NCBI RefSeq assembly: GCF_014199435.1
Contig: NZ_JACIJP010000001.1
Location: 1 to 64,000, forward strand
Direction: 5' to 3'
Origin: Sphingobium subterraneum
Lineage (GTDB): Bacteria > Pseudomonadota > Alphaproteobacteria > Sphingomonadales > Sphingomonadaceae
Length of the DNA: 64,000 nt
Positions 43,354-51,409 of the stretch are shown piece after piece. Under the pieces are notes generated by a model, which was not told where the DNA came from, did no database searches, and saw only the letters and a list, made by a program, of their open reading frames with translations. A program made the position numbers and the translations under genes. The stretch's first letter is position 1. Each line of letters begins with the position of its first letter.

Positions 43354-44067
43354 ATGTTCGGCTCGCTCATTGCCTATCTGGATTCGATCAAGGCCCGTGA
43401 TCCTGCTCCCCGCTCTCGGGCGGAGATCCTGTTGTATCCGGGCGTCTGGTCGGTGTTCTGGCACCGGATTGCGCACACGCTGTTCAACGCGCGGCTCTTC
43501 TTTCTCGCCCGCGCGGTCAATCATCTGTCGCGCTTCCTCACGGGTAACGACATCCATCCCGGCGCCAAGATCGGGCACAATTTCTTCATCGATCATGGCT
43601 TTGTGATCGTCGGAGAGACGGCCGAGATCGGCGATAATGTCACCATCTACCAGAATGTGACGCTGGGCGGCACGGATCCGGCGAACGGGATCGGCGGCAA
43701 GCGCCATCCGACGCTTCATGACGGTGTTATCGTCGGTTCGGGCGCGCAGGTGCTCGGTCCGGTGACGGTTGGCGCGCGCGCGCGGATCGGTGCCAATGCG
43801 GTGGTAACGAAAGACGTGCCCGAGGGTGCGACGATGGTCGGCATACCCGCCCGCCAGATGCTGGTCGATGTGACCGCCTATCAGCGCGAATTTCTTCCTT
43901 ATGGTACGCCGTGCAGCGAAGCGTTCGACCCGGCGACCCAGAAGTTGGAACTGCTGCAATGCGAGGTGGAGACGTTGCGCAAGCGCCTGGGTGAACTTGT
44001 CGCGGAGCATGAAGCGGCCGTTCCTCCCGCCCCCATCGGCAAGGTCAAGGAGCGCGGCCGCGCCTGA
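43354..44067 (+). CDS. cysE: Serine O-acetyltransferase
   Basis: A 237-residue SAT with left-handed beta-helix repeats: IHPGAKIGHNFFIDHGFVIVGETAEIGDNVTIYQNVTLGG (about 67-106) and VIVGSGAQVLGPVTVGARARIGANAVVTKDVP. It activates serine for cysteine synthesis, using the sulfide derived from the cys operon at 10.6-13.5 kb. It overlaps the DUF2794 gene by one base (TGATG) and is divergent from oxyR. Confidence 0.92.
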   Translation: MFGSLIAYLDSIKARDPAPRSRAEILLYPGVWSVFWHRIAHTLFNARLFFLARAVNHLSRFLTGNDIHPGAKIGHNFFIDHGFVIVGETAEIGDNVTIYQNVTLGGTDPANGIGGKRHPTLHDGVIVGSGAQVLGPVTVGARARIGANAVVTKDVPEGATMVGIPARQMLVDVTAYQREFLPYGTPCSEAFDPATQKLELLQCEVETLRKRLGELVAEHEAAVPPAPIGKVKERGRA

Positions 44068-44420
44068 TGGGCGAAATCACGCCTTTTCCGAGATCTGGAC
44101 TTCGCATCACGCCGCCCAGCCAGATCGGCTTTGACCGGCGCGAATTGTCTCGCATCATGGATCTCTACGGCCGGATGGTGTCGGCAGGTCATTGGCGCGA
44201 TTATGCCATCGATCTGGGTAAGGAGGCGGCGACGTTTTCTGCCTTCCGACGTGCGAGCGAGCGGCCTGAATTCCGTATCGAAAAGCGCCCGGCCCTGCGC
44301 AATCGTCAGGGCATGTGGACCTTGATCGGCGAGGGCGGCATGGTGCTCAAGCGTGGGCAGGAATTGGCTGGTGTCCTGGCACCGGTGGAACGCAAACTGG
44401 TGCGGCTGATCGAGGATTAG
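44067..44420 (+). CDS. DUF2794-family protein
   Basis: A 117-residue protein resembling DUF2794, found in alphaproteobacteria: ITPFPRSGLRITPPSQIGFDRRELSRIMDLYGRMVSAGHWRDYAIDL and FRRASERPEFRIEKRPALRN. No signal peptide or membrane helix. Function is unknown. It is translationally coupled to cysE and convergent with phoB. Confidence 0.8.
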   Translation: MGEITPFPRSGLRITPPSQIGFDRRELSRIMDLYGRMVSAGHWRDYAIDLGKEAATFSAFRRASERPEFRIEKRPALRNRQGMWTLIGEGGMVLKRGQELAGVLAPVERKLVRLIED

Positions 44421-44451
44421 GGCTGCCGTTCGCATATACGGACGTTCTGCC

Positions 44452-45147
44452 TCAATCCCCTCCCGCATCCAATGCATAGCCCGCCGAGCGGACCGTGCGG
44501 ATGATATCGTTCTGGTCGCCGACGTTGATAGCCTTGCGCAGGCGGCGGATATGCACGTCGACGGTGCGCAGCTCGATGTCGCTATCTCGGCCCCAGACGC
44601 TGTCGAGCAAGCGTTCCCGGGAAAAGACCCAACCCGGATGCTCCAGAAAATGCTTGAGCAGGCGGTACTCGGTCGGCCCAAGCGGAATCACCTGCCCGCT
44701 GCGCCGGACTTTGTGGGCCACTGTGTCCATTTCGATATCGGCAAACGCCAGGGTTTCCCCGGCGAGGGCGGGACGGATGCGGCGCAATACCGCGTTCACC
44801 CGTGCGACCAGTTCGCGCGGCGAAAAGGGCTTGGTGACATAATCGTCCGCGCCGGTTTCCAGGCCGCGAACCCGGTCTTCCTCTTCGCCCCGGGCGGTCA
44901 GCATGATGATCGGTACATTCGCAGTGGCCGAAGCGCGGCGCAGGCGGCGGCATACCTCGATGCCCGACAAGTTTTCCACCATCCAGTCGAGCAGAACGAT
45001 GTCGGGCACGCGTTCCTGCGCAAGGATGAGGGCTTCCTCGCCATCGACCGTGTGGACGACGTCGAAATTCTCTTTCTTGAAATGCCAGATCAGCAATTCC
45101 GCCAGAGCGGCGTCATCTTCGACCAACAGCATATTCGCGCGGCTCAT
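44452..45147 (-). CDS. phoB: Phosphate regulon response regulator PhoB
   Basis: A 231-residue OmpR-type regulator from ATG 45147. Receiver: LLVEDDAALAELL, IVLLDWMVENLSGIE with phospho-Asp, LTARGEEEDRV and YVTKPFSPREL. DNA-binding winged helix: PLGPTEYRLLKHFLEHPGWVFSRERLLDSVWG and RTVDVHIRRLRKAI. It switches on phosphate-starvation genes. It lies 134 bases after phoR; a Pho box in that gap implies autoinduction. Confidence 0.92.
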   Translation of the reverse strand: MSRANMLLVEDDAALAELLIWHFKKENFDVVHTVDGEEALILAQERVPDIVLLDWMVENLSGIEVCRRLRRASATANVPIIMLTARGEEEDRVRGLETGADDYVTKPFSPRELVARVNAVLRRIRPALAGETLAFADIEMDTVAHKVRRSGQVIPLGPTEYRLLKHFLEHPGWVFSRERLLDSVWGRDSDIELRTVDVHIRRLRKAINVGDQNDIIRTVRSAGYALDAGGD

Positions 45148-45256
45148 CGGCCTGTATTCCTTATCTGGCAGGACGCGCAGAGCGCCCATCCGTTTCGCGA
45201 CCGGGCCGAAAGATCGATCCTGCTCGCTCGCGTCGCTTTAGGCATGCTTGATCGCT

Positions 45257-45289
45257 TTTATGTGACATTTCCTTTTCATTTTCATGACA
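45257..45289 (-). promoter_or_regulatory. Pho box upstream of phoB
   Basis: On the minus strand three successive 11-base units read TGTCATGAAAA, TGAAAAGGAAA and TGTCACATAAA, the first and third matching the TGTCAY half of the Pho box and spaced exactly 22 bases. It starts inside the phoR stop codon and ends about 110 bases before the phoB ATG. Confidence 0.65.
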
Positions 45290-46574
45290 CAAGCGTCGTG
45301 TCCGGATTTGCCCCATCCCGCGATGATGCCGATGGCGTGGTGGGAAGCAGGACGGAGACGGTCGTGCCCTTGCCCACCACACTGGAAATATCGAGCCGAC
45401 CGCGATGCCGTTCAACGATGTGCTTGACGATCGCAAGGCCGAGTCCGGTTCCTCCGACGGCGCGACTGCGGCCCGAATCGACGCGATAGAAGCGCTCCGT
45501 CAGGCGAGGCAGATGATCGGGGGAGATGCCTTCGCCCTCGTCGCTGACTGTAATCCGCAACATCTCCAGCGAATTGGCGACGATCGACAGACCAATGGGG
45601 GTGCCCGCCCGCCCATATTTCGCGCTGTTGTTCACGAGGTTGTGGAGAAGCTGGGACAATTGCGCCGTATCCCCCTGAATCGGCCCCAGGCCGGGTGCCA
45701 CGTCGCAGGCAATGTCCTGCCCTCGCTTGCCAAGGCTTTGTCGCGCGTCGGCCGCAACCTGTTTAGCCAGCGCGCCGATGTCGATGGTTTCGGCAGGCAG
45801 ACGATGCTTGTCCGCCTCGATGCGGGAGAGGGACATGAGGTCGTCGACCAATTGCTGCATGCGCCGCGCCTCGCCGTCGACGATACCCAGAAAGCGCGTT
45901 CGCGTTTCCAGGTCTGCGCCCACGTCCGGATCCGCCAGAGTCTCGATGAAACCCAATATGGCGGCAAGCGGGGTGCGCAGTTCGTGGCTTGCGTTGGCAA
46001 CGAAATCAACGCGCGCGCGCTCGGCGGCATAGCGGCTCGTCTGGTCGAGCATATGCACGAGGAGGCGCTGCGCCCCGCTATCGGCATCGATGGGGACGAT
46101 TTGCATCGACCAGCGCTGGTCCCGCGCGCCCAGCCCGACAATGTCGAGCGTAAGGGGGGTGGTGACCGGGTCCGTGCCCGAAAGGCGCTCTGCAGCGGCG
46201 GGGTGCCGGATCGCGAGCCTTATGTCCTCGCCTACGATATGGTTGCCGAGCAGGCGCAGCGCGGCGCGGTTCGCGAGCGCCACGCGGCGCTGGTCGACGA
46301 CGATCATCGGGTCGGCCAGTCCATCAAGAATGCGGGTGAAGCTGTCATTGTCCAGCAGATCGGTCGATGCGGTGCGCGGTATGGGGGGCGCCGCCGGATT
46401 GGTTTCCTGCTCTGCCTCCGTCATGCCCTGAACAGCAATAAGGACTGCGCAAATCAGGAGGATCAGAAGGCCGGCGGCGTTTATCCCGGCGAAGATCCCA
46501 ACAATGGCGCCCGCACCCATAATCGCCAGACTGGCGATCCATCGCGGAGTTCGGCCTTGATTCATGGTTAGCAT
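45282..46574 (-). CDS. phoR: Phosphate regulon sensor kinase PhoR
   Basis: A 430-residue membrane histidine kinase. Two N-terminal helices (ASLAIMGAGAIVGIFAGI, LLILLICAVLIAVQG), a PAS-like domain (about 75-185, ILDGLADPMIVVDQRRVALANRAALRLLG), HisKA with VDFVANASHELRTPLAAILGFIETL, and HATPase with NLVNNSAKYG, SDEGEGISPDHLPRLTERFYRVD and GGTGLGLAIVKHI. The pairing with PhoB is by adjacency and family. ATG 46574 or 46565 is the start. Divergent from the Tat-exported protein of the HPr-rel locus. Confidence 0.88.
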   Translation of the reverse strand: MLTMNQGRTPRWIASLAIMGAGAIVGIFAGINAAGLLILLICAVLIAVQGMTEAEQETNPAAPPIPRTASTDLLDNDSFTRILDGLADPMIVVDQRRVALANRAALRLLGNHIVGEDIRLAIRHPAAAERLSGTDPVTTPLTLDIVGLGARDQRWSMQIVPIDADSGAQRLLVHMLDQTSRYAAERARVDFVANASHELRTPLAAILGFIETLADPDVGADLETRTRFLGIVDGEARRMQQLVDDLMSLSRIEADKHRLPAETIDIGALAKQVAADARQSLGKRGQDIACDVAPGLGPIQGDTAQLSQLLHNLVNNSAKYGRAGTPIGLSIVANSLEMLRITVSDEGEGISPDHLPRLTERFYRVDSGRSRAVGGTGLGLAIVKHIVERHRGRLDISSVVGKGTTVSVLLPTTPSASSRDGANPDTTLVS

Positions 46575-46657
46575 AGTGGATTATTCTCGCGAATATTGCG
46601 ATGGAATGTTGCGGGCAATGGGCCGGGGACGATCAAACGGGTACGGATGGTGGCGAT

Positions 46658-47113
46658 ATGACGGATGGTCCGGGGGATAGAGCTGCAGCGGATGCCGCTT
46701 CTCAAGCGAAGAATCGTGACAGTGACGTGACAGCGCCGGGCGCAGCCGTGCCCAGCCGTCGGCAGTTGCTGATGGGTGGTGCGGTGGCCGCGAGCGCGAT
46801 CATTTCCATCCGCCCCGCGCTCGCGCAGACGGCGGCATCGGTATTGCATTGCCAGGTGCCAGTGCCAGACGCCCCGCGCTCCGGCGGCCTGATCGCCGCT
46901 GACGGATCGGTCGTGCCTGCGGGAACTCCGGGGGCGTTTCCGGGCTCCGGGCGGCCGTTTACGGGTGAGGAGGTCAAGGCCGCATTGCGGGGCGGGCGGA
47001 CACTTCCCGGCACGAGCTATAGTCAGAACAACGCCTATCTCAACTACATCCGGCGCCTGCAATCCGGCACGAGCGGGTTCACCTGCTACGCGTCGTTGCA
47101 GATGCCGCGCTAA
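46658..47113 (+). CDS. Small Tat-exported protein of the HPr-rel-A-type locus, candidate substrate
   Basis: A 151-residue protein from ATG 46658. PSRRQLLMGGAVAASAIISI (about 32-51) is a twin-arginine signal with cleavage after RPALA (56/57). The ~95-residue mature part is Gly/Pro/Ser-rich with two cysteines (VLHCQVPVPD, GFTCYASLQMPR) and a Tyr/Asn-rich stretch SYSQNNAYLNYIRRLQSG. No known domain. It is the first of four same-strand genes with PqqD-like, HprK-like and nucleotidyltransferase products, so it may be the peptide they modify. A longer start at 46601 is possible but adds nothing conserved. Its family is not recognised. Confidence 0.65.
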   Translation: MTDGPGDRAAADAASQAKNRDSDVTAPGAAVPSRRQLLMGGAVAASAIISIRPALAQTAASVLHCQVPVPDAPRSGGLIAADGSVVPAGTPGAFPGSGRPFTGEEVKAALRGGRTLPGTSYSQNNAYLNYIRRLQSGTSGFTCYASLQMPR

Positions 47114-47131
47114 GATTATCGTGCATTTCGG

Positions 47132-47407
47132 GTGACGCATTACCGGCCGGCAGGGAAGGACGCGCTGGTGGTGCGGTCGCTCGACGGGTTCACTCTGCTG
47201 TACCATCGGCCGTCCGGTCAGACGCATCTAGTTGCGAGCCCAGTTCCCGAGATAATACAAGTATTACAAAAAGTTGATGCCGATATTTCGACTCTTTACG
47301 AGGTTTTGGCGCATGATTTTGATCTGGGGGATCGTGCTGAGGCGATTGCCGAATTGACCCACCATGTGGATGCGCTCGTAGCCCTCGGTCTCATACGGCC
47401 CGCATGA
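47132..47407 (+). CDS. PqqD-like peptide chaperone (HPr-rel-A system type)
   Basis: A 91-residue PqqD-fold protein. The GTG at 47132 is the only possible start because a stop precedes it in frame. Conserved features are LDGFTLLYHRPSGQTHLVASPVPEIIQVLQ and an acidic C-terminal helix. PqqD/RRE folds hold the leader of a precursor peptide for modifying enzymes. It lies 18 bases after the Tat protein gene and overlaps the kinase gene by four bases. It fits the family named 'HPr-rel-A system PqqD family'. Confidence 0.75.
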   Translation: MTHYRPAGKDALVVRSLDGFTLLYHRPSGQTHLVASPVPEIIQVLQKVDADISTLYEVLAHDFDLGDRAEAIAELTHHVDALVALGLIRPA

Positions 47408-48270
47408 AACATCGCATCACGCTCACAATTGGCCCCGCGACGTTCCGCCTGGGATCGCCTTGGAGGGAGCCGATCACCTGGTTGAAGCGGCTCTATGCCG
47501 ATTATCCACAGCAGCCGGACGCCATTGCCGACTTCACCGTGCGACTGGATCCGGCCGGGCCGCTCAGGCGCTGGCTGCATCCCTCCGTCCGTATTGCCGG
47601 GGACCATATGCTGGCCGACGCCGCGCCCATGGCGCTGCGCCATGGACTGCTCGCGGCGGAAATGGGCATGAATTTGCAGATGGCCCTGGGATGGCGGCGG
47701 CACCTTTTGATCCACGCCAGTTCGGTGGAGAAGGGCGGACGCGTACTCGTGATGACCGGCGAATCGGGGTCGGGCAAGTCGACGCTCGCCGCGCTGCTGG
47801 GCGAACGGGGCTGGCGTTTCATGGGCGACGAATTCGCGCTGATTGATCTGGACGATGGACGGATCCTGCCGTTTCCCCGGCTGGTGTCGCTCAAGAACGC
47901 GGCGATCGATGTCATGCGGGCGGAAGTGCACGATGAAGGGCGGTTCGGGCCGCTGCTCTTTGCCACGCCGAAGGGTGACATCCGTCACCTGGCGCCGCCG
48001 CGCGGGGCCATCGGCCGCATGGGCGAGGGCGCGCCGCCCGCCCTGTTGCTGTTTCCCCGCTTCGGTGCCGACCCGGAACTGCGTCCTGTGGGACAGGCGG
48101 AAGTGTTCGTGCGCCTGACGCAGGCGTCGACCAACTATGTCGCCTGTGGCGAGCGGGGTTTTGACGCGTTGCACCGCTTCGTCACCGCAGTCCCCGCAAT
48201 GGCGATGGACTTTCCCGATGGAGACCGGGCGGTGGGGCTGGTCGAGGACCTGTGGAGCCAACTGTCATGA
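47404..48270 (+). CDS. HprK-related kinase A
   Basis: A 288-residue protein with an HPr-kinase-like P-loop domain: IHASSVEKGGRVLVMTGESGSGKST (Walker A about 119-127) and GDEFALIDLDDG. The first ~95 residues lack the N-terminal HprK domain of Gram-positive HPr kinases, and no ptsH gene is next to it. Lasso-peptide kinases such as ThcoK share this fold and phosphorylate a serine in their precursor. It is coupled by ATGA overlaps to both neighbours, so kinase, chaperone and nucleotidyltransferase are one translation unit. Confidence 0.8.
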   Translation: MKHRITLTIGPATFRLGSPWREPITWLKRLYADYPQQPDAIADFTVRLDPAGPLRRWLHPSVRIAGDHMLADAAPMALRHGLLAAEMGMNLQMALGWRRHLLIHASSVEKGGRVLVMTGESGSGKSTLAALLGERGWRFMGDEFALIDLDDGRILPFPRLVSLKNAAIDVMRAEVHDEGRFGPLLFATPKGDIRHLAPPRGAIGRMGEGAPPALLLFPRFGADPELRPVGQAEVFVRLTQASTNYVACGERGFDALHRFVTAVPAMAMDFPDGDRAVGLVEDLWSQLS

Positions 48271-49262
48271 GCGGGCGGCTTCTGGTCGATGTGCTGCGCG
48301 ATCCCGCCCGGGCGACGGTGCTGAGCGGGGGGCTGTGGAACGCGCTGATCGCTGCGGCGCGGGCGGAACGGCTGATCGGCACGCTGGCAGTACGGCTGGA
48401 CGGGCTCGATGTGCCCCCCGCCGCGGCGCGCGTGCTGGCTGATGGCCGTGCGGAAGCGGAGCGCGAGAAGCGGCATGCGTTGTGGGAGGCCGACCGCGCG
48501 ATGCAGGCGCTGGGGCCGCTGGGAATGCCGGTTATCGCGATGAAGGGCACCGCCTATGTCGCGGCCGGGCTGACTGCGGGCGAAGGACGGTTTATCGGCG
48601 ATCTGGATATCATGGTGCCACACGATGCGCTGGACGACGTGGAGACGGTGTTGCTGGCAGCGGGGTGGGAATGGGTGAAGCCGGACCCTTATGACGACGC
48701 CTATTACCGACAATGGATGCACGAGTTGCCGCCGATGATCCACCGGGAGCGCGACAGGATGATCGACGTGCACCACACCATCCTGCCGCTGACCGCGCGG
48801 CCGAAGCCGGATGCGACTGGTATGATCGCGGACAGTGTGGCGCTTCCCGGCGGGCTGCGGGTGCTGAGCGCGGAGGATCGCGTCTGCCATGCGGTGGCGC
48901 ATATGCTGGCGGATGGGGATCTTGGGGGAGGGCTGCGAAACCTATGGGATATCAAATGCTTGTTGAACGATATTGAGGATTGTTCGGCGCTTTTCAGGCG
49001 CGCGGATCGTCATGGTTTGACGGCGCATTTGACCCGAGCGGAGCGGCTTGCGGACGCCGTATACGGAACGCGCACCGCCCGGCTGTCGATGGTTGACCGA
49101 GTGTTTGTGGCGCGGCTGACGGCGACCGATGGCTGGGGACGGGACGGGCGCAAGCTTCTGGGGCTCGCATTTTACGTCCGCTCGCATCTCCTCCGCATGC
49201 CGCTCACCATGCTGCTGCGCCACCTGTGGACCAAATGGCGCAAGGGGCATCGGCCGGTCTAG
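48267..49262 (+). CDS. Nucleotidyltransferase family protein (NTP_transf_5-like)
   Basis: A 331-residue protein from ATG 48267, overlapping the kinase stop. The core motifs are MKGTAY (about 92-97), then GDLDIMVPHD (about 111-120) with the metal-binding D-x-D, and MIDVHHTI later. This pattern matches the uncharacterised nucleotidyltransferase family PF14907, frequently beside HprK-related kinases and in lasso-peptide clusters. It may transfer nucleotidyl or further phosphate groups to a phosphorylated peptide. It is convergent with gph, overlapping it by four bases. Confidence 0.78.
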   Translation: MSGRLLVDVLRDPARATVLSGGLWNALIAAARAERLIGTLAVRLDGLDVPPAAARVLADGRAEAEREKRHALWEADRAMQALGPLGMPVIAMKGTAYVAAGLTAGEGRFIGDLDIMVPHDALDDVETVLLAAGWEWVKPDPYDDAYYRQWMHELPPMIHRERDRMIDVHHTILPLTARPKPDATGMIADSVALPGGLRVLSAEDRVCHAVAHMLADGDLGGGLRNLWDIKCLLNDIEDCSALFRRADRHGLTAHLTRAERLADAVYGTRTARLSMVDRVFVARLTATDGWGRDGRKLLGLAFYVRSHLLRMPLTMLLRHLWTKWRKGHRPV

Positions 49263-49927
49263 GCGGGCCAGCGTTCCAGCGCGGGTACCAGTTCGTCGAA
49301 ATGATCGATCACCGCATCGGCGCCGAGATCCTGCACGGGCACGTCTGGAAAGCCGAAACTCACGGCGATGCTCGCCACCCCCGCATTCTTCGCGCCGTCG
49401 ATGTCATTTGTCGTGTCGCCGACGAACACGCAGCGCCCGCCGCCTGCGCGCTCGATCATCGCGTGGATGGGTGTGGGGTCCGGCTTTCCGATCCCGACCG
49501 TATCTCCGCCCACGATGGTAGTGAAGAACGACGACAGGCCAAGCGCTTCGATCAACGGGACCGCGAACCGCTCGACCTTGTTCGTGCAGACAGCCAGGCG
49601 CACGCCCCGCGCCCGCAGCGTCTCCATGGCGGCGATCAGACCGGGATAGGGTGTCGTAAACCGCGTCAGGTTACGCCCGTAATAATCGAGCAGCACGGGA
49701 TGCAACGCATCCAGCATCTCCGTGCTCGATTCTCCTGATGCCATGAGCGCCCGGTCCAGCATGACCCGCGCACCCTTGCCGATGAACGGCTTGACCGCTT
49801 CGCTTTCAAAGGGTGGGCGACCGATAGTGCCGATGGCGTGATTGACGGCCGCAGCAAGGTCGCCGCTGGTGTCGAACAGGGTGCCGTCGAGATCGAATCC
49901 AACGATATCGAAAGGAATTTGCGTCAT
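49259..49927 (-). CDS. gph: Phosphoglycolate phosphatase
   Basis: A 222-residue HAD phosphatase: VGFDLDGTLFDT (nucleophile), GVRLAVCTNKVERF, GKPDPTPIHAM and VFVGDTTNDIDGAKNAG. It clears 2-phosphoglycolate from DNA repair or respiration. The start is uncertain; ATG 49927 gives MTQIPFDI. Divergent from glmU. Confidence 0.88.
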   Translation of the reverse strand: MTQIPFDIVGFDLDGTLFDTSGDLAAAVNHAIGTIGRPPFESEAVKPFIGKGARVMLDRALMASGESSTEMLDALHPVLLDYYGRNLTRFTTPYPGLIAAMETLRARGVRLAVCTNKVERFAVPLIEALGLSSFFTTIVGGDTVGIGKPDPTPIHAMIERAGGGRCVFVGDTTNDIDGAKNAGVASIAVSFGFPDVPVQDLGADAVIDHFDELVPALERWPA

Positions 49928-50041
49928 GGCGGCGTCCATGCCCTTTGCCCTGTGGCATATGCAAGGCAAACATGGCAGAGAACCCGATATCGCCGCCGGT
50001 TCCGTGGGGGAAAGCGGCGCAGTTTTCGACAAAGGCCGCCC

Positions 50042-51409
50042 GTGACCGCCGCAACGACCCGCCCTCCGCTCGCGATCATCATCCTTGCCGCCGGGCAGGG
50101 CACGCGCATGAAATCATCGCTGCACAAGGTGCTTCACCCGATCGCCGGGCGCCCGATGGTGCTGCACCTGCTGGCCGCTGCGCAGGCGCTGGCTCCGGAG
50201 CGGCAGGTCGTCGTCGTTGGCGCGGGCCGGGAACAGCTTGAGGCCGCGCTCGCACCCCACGGCGTGGGCACAGCGTTGCAGGCAGAGCAACTGGGCACCG
50301 GCCATGCCGTGGCGCAGGCGCGAGGCGCGCTGGACGGCTTTTCGGGCGATGTGCTGATCCTTTATGGCGATGTGCCGCTGGTGCGCGCGGAGACGATGCG
50401 CGCGATGCTTGACCGGCTGAACGCCGACGATGCGCCCGCGACGGTGGTTCTGGGCTTTCGTCCTGCCGATCCCGGAGCCTATGGCCGCATCATTGCGGAC
50501 GAGGCGGGCGTTATCGGCAAGATGGTCGAGTATAAGGACGCGTCGGCGGAGGAACGCGCGGTCACCTTGTGCAACAGCGGGCTGATGGCGGTGCGCTCGG
50601 AGGATCTGTTCGCGTTGCTGGAGCGTGTCGGGAACGACAATGCTGCGGGCGAATATTATCTGCCCGATATCGTTTTGCTCGCCGCCGCCGATGGTCGAAA
50701 AAGCGCGGTGATCGAGACCGGAGCGGCGGAGGTCGCGGGCGTCAACAGTCGTATCGAGCTGGCGCAGGTGGAGGCGGCCTGGCAGGCGCAGCGGCGTATC
50801 GCAGTGATGGCCGACGGCGTGACCCTGATTGCGCCGGAAACCGTATTCTTCAGCCATGACACGCAGCTTGGCCGCGACGTCGTCGTGGAGCCACATGTCG
50901 TCTTCGGCCCCGGCGTGGTGGTCGAGGACAACGTCACGATCCACAGCTTCTCGCACATCGAGGGCGCGACAATCCACACGCGGGCGGAAATTGGCCCCTA
51001 TGCGCGGCTCCGTCCCGGGGCCGACATCGGCGTCAAAGCGAAGGTTGGCAACTTCGTGGAGATCAAGAAGGCGTCCCTGGGTGAGGGCGCGAAGGCTAAC
51101 CACCTGTCCTATATTGGGGACGCTATCGTGGGCGCAAACGCGAATATTGGGGCTGGGACGATCACCTGCAATTATGACGGTTTTTTCAAGTATCGGACCG
51201 ATATTGGCGCGGGTGCATTCATCGGATCGAACAGCGCGCTGGTCGCGCCCGTCACGATCGGCGCGGGCGCCATCGTGGGGGCGGGATCGGTCGTGACGCG
51301 CGACGTGGGGGCGGATGCACTGGCGCTGGTGCGCCCTGAGCAGAGCGAGAAGACAGGGTGGGCGAAACGGTTTCGAGACGCCATGACGGCGAAGAAGGCG
51401 GGCAAGTAA
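50042..51409 (+). CDS. glmU: Bifunctional UDP-N-acetylglucosamine pyrophosphorylase / glucosamine-1-phosphate N-acetyltransferase
   Basis: A 455-residue GlmU starting with GTG 50042. The uridyltransferase part has LAIIILAAGQGTRMKSSLHKVLHPIAG and EQLGTGHAVAQA; the C-terminal left-handed beta-helix has FVEIKKASLGEGAKANHLSYIGDAIVG and GAGTITCNYDG. It makes UDP-GlcNAc for peptidoglycan and lipid A. It ends one base before glmS. Confidence 0.95.
   Translation: MTAATTRPPLAIIILAAGQGTRMKSSLHKVLHPIAGRPMVLHLLAAAQALAPERQVVVVGAGREQLEAALAPHGVGTALQAEQLGTGHAVAQARGALDGFSGDVLILYGDVPLVRAETMRAMLDRLNADDAPATVVLGFRPADPGAYGRIIADEAGVIGKMVEYKDASAEERAVTLCNSGLMAVRSEDLFALLERVGNDNAAGEYYLPDIVLLAAADGRKSAVIETGAAEVAGVNSRIELAQVEAAWQAQRRIAVMADGVTLIAPETVFFSHDTQLGRDVVVEPHVVFGPGVVVEDNVTIHSFSHIEGATIHTRAEIGPYARLRPGADIGVKAKVGNFVEIKKASLGEGAKANHLSYIGDAIVGANANIGAGTITCNYDGFFKYRTDIGAGAFIGSNSALVAPVTIGAGAIVGAGSVVTRDVGADALALVRPEQSEKTGWAKRFRDAMTAKKAGK

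Noticed and set aside
46658-49262. Lasso-peptide biosynthesis cluster
   Set aside because: Although PqqD-like protein, kinase and nucleotidyltransferase are present, no asparagine-synthetase-like cyclase, transglutaminase-like leader peptidase or typical short precursor is found in or around the locus.
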